Source: a virus. From it: DNA of 52,993 nt. Shown one piece after another: positions 28,101-37,479 of this stretch. The stretch spans positions 1 through 52,993 of the IMG/VR virus record IMGVR_UViG_3300025083_000046, one strand, 5' to 3'. A model generated the notes under the pieces. It saw only the letters and a program-made list of their open reading frames with translations, made no database searches and was not told the DNA's origin. Positions within the stretch are counted from its first letter, which is position 1. Every line of letters starts with the position of its first letter. The translations under genes were made by a program, and so were the position numbers.

Positions 28101-31100
28101 CAACAAGAAGACCAAGAGGTATTAGACCTTGAGGCTGCGATTGAGGGTGAGGTCAAAGAGGGGAGAGCATTACCTAGCGAGACTACTGCTGTTGAAGAAG
28201 TAACTACCGAGGAAGCACCTGTAGCTGAGACAGTGGTTGAGGAGGTAGAAACAGGTAAAAGAGAAGTTGAAGAATATTTTAAAGCCTTAGAAGAACGGAG
28301 GAAAAAAAGTGAAATCGAAAGAAAGCTTTTTTTTGAATACGATGATTCTCCAAAATCATCAAAAGAAAGAAGAGAATTAAAGAAGAAGCTCATAGAAGCT
28401 CAAAGAGATAAAAACGAAGCTGATAAAGTGCTTCAAGAAAAAGAATCTGTTATAACAAATAAGTTTCCAAATTTAAAAGAAGCCTACCAAAAAAAGGAGG
28501 AAGCTGATAGTGAGGAATGGTATGATGCATCAAAAGAATATTATGATGCATTTAATGAAACTATAAATAATATATTAAATCAAGAAGCACCTGTAGCTGA
28601 GACAGCAGTTGAGGAAGAGGTGACTACTGAGGAAGCACCATTAGTCAATCCAAAGGTTGATGGTGTAGTGATGAGCGATAAGAAGCGAAACAAAAAGGAG
28701 CAGGCTCTTGTCGACAGAGCCAAGCGAGCTGCCAAGGCGTTGACAAGGATTGGTAAGGGAGGTGTAACCATAGAGTTGCATGATGACACCGATAGTTTTA
28801 AGAAGGTTACAGGGCAAGATGGTCGTGGCGCATATGACAAGACTAGCAACACAATCCATATCAACTTATCCAAGGCTAACAATACCACCGTTGCACACGA
28901 GGCGTTTCACGCTGTGCTACTACAGAGGGTAAGTAATACCGCTGAGGTAACCAAGACAATGTTCGATGCTGTGCGTAAGGCAGGTAAGGGAGATACTAGG
29001 GTTATGGAGTACACCACTACTAAGGAGGTGGATGGAAAGACTGAGACAGTGACTAAGACTGCTACAGTTGAAGAGTACTTAGAAGACTTTGCTAGCAAAT
29101 ATGAGGAGAACATTCAAGACGAAGAGAAGCTCGCTGAGTTGACAGGTCTACTTGCCTCAAGTTATGTTAACCTTGCACCTGCACCAAAGTCAAAGGTACG
29201 TCAATGGGTTGAAAAGGTGATGACTCCTATTGCAGAAAAACTAGGCATAAAGGTCGATCAGTTTACCAAGACCGATCAGGGCGTTGTTGATTTGTTGAAT
29301 GCAATCTCTGCCAAGGTAACAATAGGTGAAGAGATTCAAGAGGGGGATGTCAAGGTGCTTGAGGAGATAGAGACTAAAGAGGAGTATTCTGAAAGTGCAG
29401 ATGTTTTAAAAGAGTATAACAATAACGAGATAGCAGAGATAACAAGAAACTCTAACAATAATGCAGAAGAATTTTTAGGTAAATTAATCTCAAAGGAAAC
29501 TAAAAAAGTAGAGGGAGGAAGTATTGAACAAGAAGTGTATCAATATGGCATCATCCAAAGAATCTTTGCAAATGATGGTTCTAAAATCCAAAGACTAACG
29601 GACTATTCTGGGAAGGTTTATGGTACACCTATTATAAATTTAACCATGGACTCTATGGAATCTGGTTTGCTTTTTGGAGGTAAAAAAGATTTTAGTTTAA
29701 GTGAAAAAGAAATCACTTATTTTTTCAACTCTAAATTTAAGCCTGTACAAGAGATAGAGACTAAACCTGAGACCAAGAAGAAAGGTAAGGCAAAGAAAAT
29801 AAATTGGACTAAGTCTGAGGGCAAGAGACCCAAGAGACAGACTACAGGTACAGAGATGGGTAAGGTAGTGCGAAGCTATGAGGCGGGTGAGATTACTCTA
29901 GAAGAGTACAACAAGAAGGCAGATGAGTTGATGCCTACTCGAATGAAAGAGAAGTTCACAGAGCCTGCAACAAATCCGGAGCTAGGAAAATTAAGAGGGC
30001 AAAAGAAAGCCAAGATAAATGCTCCTATAAAAGAAGGTGCTGACGTTGGTCTAAGGTTAGACATTCCTCTTATGGAAGATACAGGTGTGTCTGCTGTTAC
30101 GATACACCCTGGTCGAGGATTAACATCTTCGGCTTCATCGTATAGAGGTGCTGCTGTGATTAGTGACGTTGAATTTAAAAGCAACCCTAAGTCTTCATTA
30201 GGTCTAGCATCAGAGGCTACCACAAAGAACCCAACGATTGCTCGTATGGCAGGTAGCTTTGTCAACATTGGAGAGACTATCGAGGAGCAGAACGAGGCGG
30301 CTAAGAAGTTAGCACAACAAGCAATGAACGAGGGGTGGACACAGGTTGGTGTCAATCCATCTAAGCACTCATACTTCTATGACCGATCCAATGGGAAACC
30401 TTTGAAGAGTGCTGACAGAGTTGTTCAGGTAGGAGACCTCATCTATGCAGAGAATGCTAAGACCACTACAATATATGACGATAGATTTATTGTCAAGGGC
30501 AAGACCGATAAGAAGGGAGGCCCACTACGTTTCCAGAAGGCAAATCAAGATATTGAATTTGGAAGGTTAACGAATCCTACTAGAATATCTGTAGCCGGAA
30601 AAGATATTTCTAATTTAATATTTCTTCAAGGTTTAGGAAATACTTCTGTAATAGATGACTACATAAGAAGATATAAAGATATTATAAAGATATCTAATAG
30701 TAGGAGATTTAATAAATCTGAAAAATTACAGACAGATTATTTAAGAAGTGAATTAACAAAACGGATAGACCTAACCATAAAAAGATTACAAAAAGAAATT
30801 GAATTTAACAAGTCTAAATTAGTAGACAAAGATGGGGATGTTTCTCCTTTAAGATCTGAAAAAATAAAAGATGCTCAGGTTAGAGTTGAGTTATTAGATG
30901 AGATTAAAAACACTATATCTGAAAACTTATTTTCACCAAGTGATCTGGAAATTACAACAGAACCTGAAGAGCAAGGAGAGGGTGGTGAAGTAGGTACTAT
31001 TAGACTACAAAAAGCAAACATACAATTCAAACCAGCTCCAGGGATAGGAACAGACACAAGATCATTTGCAAAATTCTATGAGGAAAAAAGTCTGAGAGAT

Positions 31101-34100
31101 TTTAATGGTAAGAAGTTTGTAACTAATATGTATGACTTTACCAACGCTGGAGAAGTGGATTTGGGGAATGGATATGTTATTAATCTATGGGGTGGTAAAA
31201 GTTATGTCCCATATATGTTAGAAAAAAGAGGTAAGAATTTAGGAGAGGTTTCTAATCTTGCTGCTTTTAATACAGAAGAACAGGCTGAAACTTTTATCAG
31301 AAATTCTAAAGAAGAAAATGCTTCTTTGTTCATACCACACTCTGGTACTACTAAAGGTTCATGGCAGTTTCAGCAATCAATATTTCAAGAGCTTACAAAT
31401 TTAGCACTAGACAAAAAGATTCTAAGCAAAAAACAATTAATATCATTGTTTAATGAATCTATTAAAAGTGATAAGGGTAAGAAAGCGTTTAAAACTTTTG
31501 TAAAGAACTACAATCAGAAGAGAGAAAAAGAAAAAAAGAAACCAAAAAATATAAAAGACTTTAATTCTTTTATAACTAATCCTAAAGAAATAATTGAACT
31601 GCTTGACATAGAAAACAATATGTCTCCAGACTTAAGAAAGATTTTTAACAGTAAATATTCTACAAACGAAGCATTTAAAGAAGCGTTAGGTGTAAAGAAC
31701 TCTATTGACTTTGCATTAAAAATGGAAGATCCGTTGAATAATGGTATATCAGGGGGAGACCTTATGGGTATAATTGAGTTTGATAATACTTCTTTTAAAA
31801 TAAGAAAACCTAACAAGAACGACCCTGATTATCATCCATCGTTTGCATATACTGTTGAGGCAAAAATAAATGGAGTGTATCAACCTACAGAGTTTTATAA
31901 GTCTAATGAAGTTACTGATTCCTATACAAAAAACAATAAGGATGGCGCAAAGGTGTCAAGAAAAACTGACTTTACCTTAGAAGAGTATGAGCTAGCTAAA
32001 AAAGGTATTGCTATTAATGATGAAGGCAAGAAAGTTAAAAGGAAACCATTCAAAGGTACACTAGAAGAGTTTCAGGAAATGAAATTTGAAAAGTCTAATG
32101 TATCTAGTAGTGCTGGTTCAATACCAAAGGTAGCAGAGTTATCAGAGACTGCGATGCGAGAGCAGAAGAGTCTTATGCAGATAGGTAGGTATTACAATGC
32201 CAACAACCAAGGGTTCTTCCCAGTGCAGGTAAATGCATATCAACTCAAGCAAGACCTAGAGCAGATAGGATTTGGTTTGAAGCGTGCTGTTAATGGAGCG
32301 TACTACGCCACAAGGAATGGGCGTAAAGTAAATCCATTCCCACCTGAGCCAAGTAGATATAGAAGACAAAGGGATGACATTGGTATCGTAGAAGAAAAAA
32401 GTTTTACAAGTAAGAACACCGTAGCAGATATCATCATTGCTGCTAGACGAGAAGGGTTCAAAGATAAAGCCATCCGATTCTATATACTAAAGAGACGATC
32501 AGATATCAAGGAGGAGAATGGTAAGCCTTTGCGAGCGAAGACTGTAGATGATATGCTTCGAGTACCTGCAAATATATTAGAGAATGTGCCGGATAGTTTC
32601 AAGGAGATTGAAGGTGGAGCAGCAGCAGGTCTAAGGTTGTATCAAAAGGTTGAGCAGCTTAGAGATAAACTTCTTGCCGCCAACGCTAGAATAAAATCTC
32701 CTAAGTTATCTGACGCTGGTATCAAACAGAAGATAAAGGAGAAGAGAGAGGAGTTAAAAAAGAAAAAACTTTCAGACGAGCAACTCGCCAAAGAGTTAGA
32801 TGCTTTCACTAAAAGAGAATACAAGAACAACAAAGCTCGTAAGGAGATGAAGACCGAGAGTGAAATCATGGATGAGGTTATTGAGTTCTTAGAGAAACAA
32901 CCTGAGTACATCGAAGCTGGTGACAAGGGTAAGAAGACACCATCTCTACTTCAGTCTAAGATGCAAGCAGAACTCCAAGCAACGATTGCCTTCCGACCAT
33001 CTAGAGAGGTGGCTCAGAATCTTTCTAAGTTAAAGAATAGAGCAAGAGCAATGGAGAAGGCAGGTAGAGACCTTCAAGAAATAAAGCGTCAGCTTAGAGC
33101 AACACTTCGTAAGTCACTACCAAAGACTGAGTACTCCAAGCCAGAGGTGATGAGACTTTTAGGTGAGATTGCAAAAGTAGATGCAAGTAATTTACAAGAC
33201 GTAATTGGAGAGATAGAAAGTTTTATTGTTAAAAAGAACGTACAAATACTAGAGGCTCAGATAGACAAGCTATTAGGTACGAAGGTTACTAAGAGTGAGG
33301 CTGGAAGACGTAAGGGTAAGTTTGGATATGATGAAGCGGCTAGACTAGAAGCCATCAACAACAATATTGTTAAGGATAAAAAGGTTGATGGTAAGGTAGT
33401 TAAGTATACTGCTGAAGAAATCATGGATAAAAATGAAAGACTTCGTAGAGAGCTTAATGAAATTATGCGTCAACCTGAATTAAGTTCGGAGAATATAAAC
33501 AAGCTAACCGATCTTCAGATAGCAATCAATATCAACAGTGCCAATCTGATGAAGGCACAGTTAGGAACAAAGGAAAGAATCAGTCCTAATATTATTGCAC
33601 CATTGGTAACAGCACAAGAGTCACTGCAAGAATTAATTGAAGAGGGTCGCTCTAAATTTAAAGTAGAACTTCAAGAAGCGCATCAAAAATACCAAGAGCA
33701 ATTCACTATGCTTTGGGAAGAGATTACAGGAGAGAAGATAGATATGTCTGACCCTGATGTAAGAGATAAAATAAATGCTAGATTAAAAGAATCTTCTAGG
33801 ATAAGCAAGGCTGAGAAAGCCAAAAACAGAGGGAAGTTTAGAAATGTTCTTACGAATATGTACGACTCTTTAGTAAGAGGATTAAATAAGGCAGAAGATT
33901 TATCTGGTTTAATGAACAAGATATCTATTATGCCAGGGGAGTTAGCAGGTGGTCGTATTCAAGAGATGATTACTGATAGGGTAGATGAATCTACTAGAGT
34001 ATACAAAGGTAGAATGATGATACAAGAAGATGTCATCGAAAATAAGATGGAAGAAATATTTGGAAGAAAGTGGAGAAAGAGAGCTGTACAGTTAAACGAC

Positions 34101-36011
34101 ACTAAAACAAATGGCATAACTCTAGAGACAAAAGATGAAGTCCAAACAATTTCTCAAAACCAATTGGCATACCTATACAATCAGTATAAAGACCCAGCTA
34201 ATGCAGGTTCGTTCAAAGCAATGTTCGGAGAAAACTATGAGCAAGAAATGAGTAAGCTCATATCACAGTTAGATCCTCAATTAAAAGAGTGGGCAGATTG
34301 GCAGGTTGATGAATTCTTTCCATCAGTTTATGAATACTACAATGATGCATACAAAAAGATATATAGAACTGATATGCCATGGAATCAATTCTATGCAGGT
34401 AGAATATATAGAGAAGGATTTGAGCAAGAGCCATTAGATATGTTGGCAAACTCTTCAATATTCCAAACCTCTGTGGGTGCAGCTTCAACATTAGAAAGAA
34501 AAGTAAATAATTTGCCTATCCAAGCAATGAATATCAACAACGCTTTGACAAGTTATATTCAGGACATGGAATACTTTGCCGCCCATGCTGAAACAGTAAG
34601 GGACATTGATAAAATGTTTACTAATAAGGATGTTAGAAAATACTTAAAAAACATTTATGGTGATGACATCAATAACCTAATTGATTCTATGATCAAAAAG
34701 GTGTCGGCTAAAGGACAGCAAAAGTTTAAGATGGCTAGCTTCATAAATAAAAGTATGAATGCATTTATAATATCTAAACTTGCATTTAACCCGGTGGTAT
34801 TTATAAAACAGCTTACATCTATACCAACATATGCTAATGACATTGGCATTGCAAATTGGATTAAGTATTCTAAGCTAGGTAGTACATTGTCTCAAAGACG
34901 TAGTGCAATAATGGAGGACTACAATGAGGTTATAAAAAACTCTGTGTACTTACAAGACAGAGCCAAAGGTTTAAATATTAGAAATGCTATTGCTCATTAC
35001 GAGGATCATTCAAATTCTATTATAGATAAAAGTTTTGGAGCTGAAGCTCAGAGGATAGCAATGATGCTTACCAAGAGTGGTGATAAGGCAGCGATTATGT
35101 TGGGAGGTCTTCCAAACTACAGATACTACAAAGCTCAATACAAAAAGCAAAATCCAAAGGCTACTGAGCAAGAGGTTATTGATTATGCTATTAGAAAGTT
35201 TGAGCGTGACACCAAGAAGACACAGCAGTCTAGTGACATACAAGACCGAGACTATTATCAGACTGATGATCCATTGATGAGGTCATTCAATATGTTCATG
35301 ACTACACCTAAGCAATACTTGAGGAAAGAAATTGATGCCTTTAGAAATTTGGGTAGAAAAATTAAGTCTCTTGACAAAAAGAAAAGTTTAAAAGAAAATA
35401 TAAAATCTTTTAAAGAAACAGGCAAAGGAACAGTGGGTCAAAACCTAAGACAGTTAGCAATGTATCATGTAATGATGCCTGCATTGTTTCAATGGGCAGC
35501 TTTAGGATTCCCGGTAGATATGGATGATGAGGATAAAGCAGACATGGCGGGAGCAATGTTGTTAGGAAACTTAAATGCATTATTTATAGTAGGAGATTTA
35601 TTTACTATGACTAAAGATGTTCTATTAGAAAAGCCTTGGGGGGGAACGCCAGAAACTTTATCTATAATGCAATGGGCATCATCTGTTTTACGAAAGTGGT
35701 CAAAGTGGCAACAAAAAATAGATGCTAAAAAACCAGACCCTACTAAGATTGATGATGCTAGATATGATTTCTATGGTACTATTTTAGAAGGAGCAGGTAT
35801 ACCAGCCAGACAAGGTATGAGATACTATGACAACTATACCAAATTGTTTACCGAAAAAATGGATACGCCTGAAAAGATAAGAAGGATTCTAAACTATTCT
35901 GATTACACTATAGAAGGTAAGAAAGATGACAAGAAGAAAGGTTCAGGAATGTCATCAGGAGTTTCTTCAGGAATGTCATCAGGAGTTTCTTCAGGAATGT
36001 CTAGCAACTAG
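25200..36011 (+). CDS. giant polyvalent virion/ejection protein with zinc-metallopeptidase motif (3603 aa)
   Basis: One reading frame of 10.8 kb, a fifth of the window. Visible parts in order: two copies of a short GAFxSxEE motif (about residues 14-52); apolar Gly/Ala-rich segments near 530-580 and 715-745; an acidic EEAP repeat linker (about 890-1150); and a zincin motif HEAFH at 1233-1237 in TVAHEAFHAVLLQ. About residues 1617-1750 run from GLRLDIPLMEDTG to DRVVQVGDLIYA, a module I associate with large polyvalent proteins. Long coiled-coil stretches follow (2480-2960). An LPD38-like region includes KLAFNPVVFIKQLTSIPTYA near 3194. An apolar segment lies at about 3420-3480, and a Gly/Ser/Met repeat forms the tail. 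Such proteins are packaged and injected with DNA to protect it or rework the host. I see no RNA polymerase DxDxD motif. Confidence 0.8.
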   Translation: MFEVKDLYDLTLPGAFASAEEWVQFSSSASPEDLYGLLQDGAFSSVEEFQQQVNFGASPLKKKEDTVSVLEDGSSDLQEPSVQVEEEQIDFDPTAGITALEETGVLPTQAQRDFTQEPLGPVQKVPTKEEQIEVVNKYLSPERETGEMDALVKRRRSSMTSKLKPVLTQEGLEKNQKDSQVKYIIESLDEADRLNVVANLASIDGEITDEQLSQLKSKADANITSKYGEEEMSLLNKITGGVDAKDVFNKSIRSTNKSIIDDLVVEGDETATVANLNNEFAGTPFSFSEAIIGSDAVEVSVLDVSGVPINSKIVRIDDAIKGSQKLKDFMAKANLSKGNKEFLQGKINGKDISNLPMDQKRLANYKYMLENKDKFSAGKGVGFSINADAIMRFVNENPGFFPPEELQSIKLQLDAALAGQYKEDKELEGSFFGSLGESFLKGATQTSKFTTNLGIDIGGALMPSMFMPSNSFSAINFDENGNRLSDSEVIDKVKKEGKREMIAAMDNAVESSFTGTTQAWMNSEERNDLAKALNFVFESLGVVASVGANKLALTPAAAKTLNGLAFFAYAANGIEDEMAGTEYDELSEWKKKLISFPYGVMIGALENLGWEASTGAFGNKVFDKISKGIISRAMKSVPKNASEKVIKTAIENSTKAAIADGTIKIISGALSEGLVEGTQEFGDVGLKNVVNLIMDKDYFADAPDLSTKEGWLETIKQAKESGYYGLLAGGSSAGGGGIIQGTKKRLQRDADIREYNEKKQAHTNKTQREKLIFNINNAQRQGQMTAEQAEAAKEQVLEDAATYEQIPDEGLSNKNKLESFDLITERNNLEKEIAGKNEELVTKQRDRIRDINAQLTIIGTQDATTEQEASGLDEDQQARNVQQMEEGTPQPEPKQTTAEEVEVKEELKPTEEQREKLEKQAVRELKKENRKTRREGFKGDKIKGTRKKYEPTQEEIDARVDELFQAQQQEDQEVLDLEAAIEGEVKEGRALPSETTAVEEVTTEEAPVAETVVEEVETGKREVEEYFKALEERRKKSEIERKLFFEYDDSPKSSKERRELKKKLIEAQRDKNEADKVLQEKESVITNKFPNLKEAYQKKEEADSEEWYDASKEYYDAFNETINNILNQEAPVAETAVEEEVTTEEAPLVNPKVDGVVMSDKKRNKKEQALVDRAKRAAKALTRIGKGGVTIELHDDTDSFKKVTGQDGRGAYDKTSNTIHINLSKANNTTVAHEAFHAVLLQRVSNTAEVTKTMFDAVRKAGKGDTRVMEYTTTKEVDGKTETVTKTATVEEYLEDFASKYEENIQDEEKLAELTGLLASSYVNLAPAPKSKVRQWVEKVMTPIAEKLGIKVDQFTKTDQGVVDLLNAISAKVTIGEEIQEGDVKVLEEIETKEEYSESADVLKEYNNNEIAEITRNSNNNAEEFLGKLISKETKKVEGGSIEQEVYQYGIIQRIFANDGSKIQRLTDYSGKVYGTPIINLTMDSMESGLLFGGKKDFSLSEKEITYFFNSKFKPVQEIETKPETKKKGKAKKINWTKSEGKRPKRQTTGTEMGKVVRSYEAGEITLEEYNKKADELMPTRMKEKFTEPATNPELGKLRGQKKAKINAPIKEGADVGLRLDIPLMEDTGVSAVTIHPGRGLTSSASSYRGAAVISDVEFKSNPKSSLGLASEATTKNPTIARMAGSFVNIGETIEEQNEAAKKLAQQAMNEGWTQVGVNPSKHSYFYDRSNGKPLKSADRVVQVGDLIYAENAKTTTIYDDRFIVKGKTDKKGGPLRFQKANQDIEFGRLTNPTRISVAGKDISNLIFLQGLGNTSVIDDYIRRYKDIIKISNSRRFNKSEKLQTDYLRSELTKRIDLTIKRLQKEIEFNKSKLVDKDGDVSPLRSEKIKDAQVRVELLDEIKNTISENLFSPSDLEITTEPEEQGEGGEVGTIRLQKANIQFKPAPGIGTDTRSFAKFYEEKSLRDFNGKKFVTNMYDFTNAGEVDLGNGYVINLWGGKSYVPYMLEKRGKNLGEVSNLAAFNTEEQAETFIRNSKEENASLFIPHSGTTKGSWQFQQSIFQELTNLALDKKILSKKQLISLFNESIKSDKGKKAFKTFVKNYNQKREKEKKKPKNIKDFNSFITNPKEIIELLDIENNMSPDLRKIFNSKYSTNEAFKEALGVKNSIDFALKMEDPLNNGISGGDLMGIIEFDNTSFKIRKPNKNDPDYHPSFAYTVEAKINGVYQPTEFYKSNEVTDSYTKNNKDGAKVSRKTDFTLEEYELAKKGIAINDEGKKVKRKPFKGTLEEFQEMKFEKSNVSSSAGSIPKVAELSETAMREQKSLMQIGRYYNANNQGFFPVQVNAYQLKQDLEQIGFGLKRAVNGAYYATRNGRKVNPFPPEPSRYRRQRDDIGIVEEKSFTSKNTVADIIIAARREGFKDKAIRFYILKRRSDIKEENGKPLRAKTVDDMLRVPANILENVPDSFKEIEGGAAAGLRLYQKVEQLRDKLLAANARIKSPKLSDAGIKQKIKEKREELKKKKLSDEQLAKELDAFTKREYKNNKARKEMKTESEIMDEVIEFLEKQPEYIEAGDKGKKTPSLLQSKMQAELQATIAFRPSREVAQNLSKLKNRARAMEKAGRDLQEIKRQLRATLRKSLPKTEYSKPEVMRLLGEIAKVDASNLQDVIGEIESFIVKKNVQILEAQIDKLLGTKVTKSEAGRRKGKFGYDEAARLEAINNNIVKDKKVDGKVVKYTAEEIMDKNERLRRELNEIMRQPELSSENINKLTDLQIAININSANLMKAQLGTKERISPNIIAPLVTAQESLQELIEEGRSKFKVELQEAHQKYQEQFTMLWEEITGEKIDMSDPDVRDKINARLKESSRISKAEKAKNRGKFRNVLTNMYDSLVRGLNKAEDLSGLMNKISIMPGELAGGRIQEMITDRVDESTRVYKGRMMIQEDVIENKMEEIFGRKWRKRAVQLNDTKTNGITLETKDEVQTISQNQLAYLYNQYKDPANAGSFKAMFGENYEQEMSKLISQLDPQLKEWADWQVDEFFPSVYEYYNDAYKKIYRTDMPWNQFYAGRIYREGFEQEPLDMLANSSIFQTSVGAASTLERKVNNLPIQAMNINNALTSYIQDMEYFAAHAETVRDIDKMFTNKDVRKYLKNIYGDDINNLIDSMIKKVSAKGQQKFKMASFINKSMNAFIISKLAFNPVVFIKQLTSIPTYANDIGIANWIKYSKLGSTLSQRRSAIMEDYNEVIKNSVYLQDRAKGLNIRNAIAHYEDHSNSIIDKSFGAEAQRIAMMLTKSGDKAAIMLGGLPNYRYYKAQYKKQNPKATEQEVIDYAIRKFERDTKKTQQSSDIQDRDYYQTDDPLMRSFNMFMTTPKQYLRKEIDAFRNLGRKIKSLDKKKSLKENIKSFKETGKGTVGQNLRQLAMYHVMMPALFQWAALGFPVDMDDEDKADMAGAMLLGNLNALFIVGDLFTMTKDVLLEKPWGGTPETLSIMQWASSVLRKWSKWQQKIDAKKPDPTKIDDARYDFYGTILEGAGIPARQGMRYYDNYTKLFTEKMDTPEKIRRILNYSDYTIEGKKDDKKKGSGMSSGVSSGMSSGVSSGMSSN
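35943..36001 (+). repeat. 24-bp tandem repeat at the end of the giant gene
   Basis: Two perfect 24-bp units (35943-35966 and 35967-35990) followed by about 11 bp of a third. Each unit encodes SGMSSGVS, giving the flexible C-terminal tail of the giant protein. Copy number is likely to vary between relatives by slippage. Confidence 0.9.
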
Positions 36012-37036
36012 AACAAGTGGGTGAGTCTTGCGACTTGCCCATGGAGTTTGCTATGAAGGAAGCCTTCGCAAGCCTGTGGGGCGTGCTGATATCCTTTCTT
36101 GTGATGCCATGAGTCTGTCGCTGATGGGGATCGGAGCGACTCTATAGTACATCCCGCCATATCTTTAGAAAATTTATGATGCACATGATGGGTGTAAACA
36201 TATCTGTGTTTGGTCTTTGCCCACTCAAGAGGGAACTCAGTAGCCATCAGTAGTGGTAAGTCCTGAGTCTTTGCACCATCGCCATGGGTAGTACCGATGA
36301 GGTTCTTACCGTAGGTGTAGGATTTACGATGAGCCATACTACAATCGAATGTGATATCATCACAGTTCTTGAACCAAGTCTTTATCACATCGGATAAGAA
36401 AAACCCTGACATCATATCGTGGTTACTAGGATTAAAAGTAAAATGCACCGGGGCTATAGCAAGAAGAATCTCAAGCACATCTACATATAAGTTCTTGGCT
36501 ATCAAGAAGTTACTATACCACATGCCATCAACGTCCTGCCTCGTCCCCTTTGACGTAGCACCTGGTTGGTCGATATGTAGGATGTCATTACCTCCAATGA
36601 AAAGTATCTGGTCGATGTTAAAACCTGTGGCCTTGTCAAGTATTCCTTGCACGCCATCCTTAACTCTCTTCACTGCAATCTGATTGTTATAAGACTCGCC
36701 TGTCTCAAAAGAATCTGCGAGCTTACCGATATGAATATCAGCAGGGTCTACCACCAATAGGTGTCCATCTTTGGATGGAGATCGTAAAATCTTTGGAAAG
36801 GATGGAGAGTATTGCTTTATGTCTTCTAGCAGTGAGTCCTTCAGTCTTTGTAACTGTTGGAATCTATCGTCCTTGAATGAAGGGTTGTTAAAGAATAGAC
36901 TTGCCTCCTTGGTTTTAAGCCACCCATGTTTAACGTCTTCAACATTTACTCCGGCTTCTTTGGATGCTCGTTTTATTCCTCTATACTTCCTGATTAATTC
37001 TTGTTCATCTTTTTTAAGTCGTGGTCTCCAGGTCAT
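36008..37036 (-). CDS. calcineurin-like metallophosphoesterase (putative DNA phosphoesterase)
   Basis: The 342-aa product has the metallophosphoesterase signature: DPADIHIGK (D100, H102), IGGND (N150, D151), NPSNHD, GTTHGDGAK and a late THHVHH. These would bind two metals. The first ~60 residues are basic and helical (KKDEQELIRKYRGIKRASKE) and look like a short HTH or DNA-binding extension. Phage members of this family are often nucleases or phosphatases linked to DNA metabolism. Here it is the last gene of the leftward replication operon. Its stop codon TAG shares the CTAG at 36008-36011 with the stop of the giant gene on the other strand. Substrate is not predictable from sequence. Confidence 0.85.
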   Translation of the reverse strand: MTWRPRLKKDEQELIRKYRGIKRASKEAGVNVEDVKHGWLKTKEASLFFNNPSFKDDRFQQLQRLKDSLLEDIKQYSPSFPKILRSPSKDGHLLVVDPADIHIGKLADSFETGESYNNQIAVKRVKDGVQGILDKATGFNIDQILFIGGNDILHIDQPGATSKGTRQDVDGMWYSNFLIAKNLYVDVLEILLAIAPVHFTFNPSNHDMMSGFFLSDVIKTWFKNCDDITFDCSMAHRKSYTYGKNLIGTTHGDGAKTQDLPLLMATEFPLEWAKTKHRYVYTHHVHHKFSKDMAGCTIESLRSPSATDSWHHKKGYQHAPQACEGFLHSKLHGQVARLTHLF

Positions 37037-37214
37037 CTTGTATCGATTGGTTTAATTCTTCTAGGATATTTTTCAACTTAGAAATCTGAACCTCAACCTC
37101 CTTGTAGTTTGCATCTACAAGCTCTTCATATATCCCATCAGAACAGTCGTTGATCTGCTTCATCAAATAATTAATGAAGATGATATTGATTCCGTCTGAG
37201 GATGGTGATGTCAC
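37014..37214 (-). CDS. small hypothetical protein (66 aa, GTG start)
   Basis: A short, acidic, helical protein (EVQISKLKNILEELNQSIQD) overlapping the metallophosphoesterase start by 23 nt and beginning 2 nt after the previous gene. The longest frame starts with GTG at 37214. An internal ATG (MKQINDC...) would remove 17 residues. The overlap and packing argue that it is real, but no motif is seen. Confidence 0.5.
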   Translation of the reverse strand: MTSPSSDGINIIFINYLMKQINDCSDGIYEELVDANYKEVEVQISKLKNILEELNQSIQDDLETTT

Positions 37215-37215
37215 A

Positions 37216-37455
37216 TTAGTTGTCTTTATCCATTACAGATATTAAAGTAGTCCCTAGAGTGGGATCGATTTGTTTGATGGCTTTGTATATGTTACGACTG
37301 TGCTTTCTTACCTCTTCCTTTTCCTTCTTGGTTGAGTCTGTGCCTAACGATGCATACATACTACAATCCATTTCTAGTAAAGAGTCTATCTTTTTTTTAT
37401 CAGTCCAAGTCTTATACGAAAGGATTTTATTTATACTTTCTACTCTACTTATCAT
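37216..37455 (-). CDS. small hypothetical protein (79 aa)
   Basis: A lysine- and serine-rich helical protein (TWTDKKKIDSLLEMDCSMYA, KKEKEEVRKHSRNIYKAI) with no membrane segment or known motif. ATG at 37455 follows an A/T leader (TAAATTAATTTATTATATT). It lies between a DnaA-like gene and the operon end, so a replication-associated or regulatory role is possible but unproven. Confidence 0.55.
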   Translation of the reverse strand: MISRVESINKILSYKTWTDKKKIDSLLEMDCSMYASLGTDSTKKEKEEVRKHSRNIYKAIKQIDPTLGTTLISVMDKDN

Positions 37456-37479
37456 TTGCTGGTAATATAATAAATTAAT

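Noticed and set aside
29876-30355. 159-aa open frame antisense to the giant gene
   Set aside because: Shadow of the giant gene's codons; no independent signals.
35520-35560. RNA polymerase catalytic motif in the giant protein (VDMDDEDKAD)
   Set aside because: Does not fit DxDxD in a polymerase context; the region is next to an apolar segment near the C-terminus.
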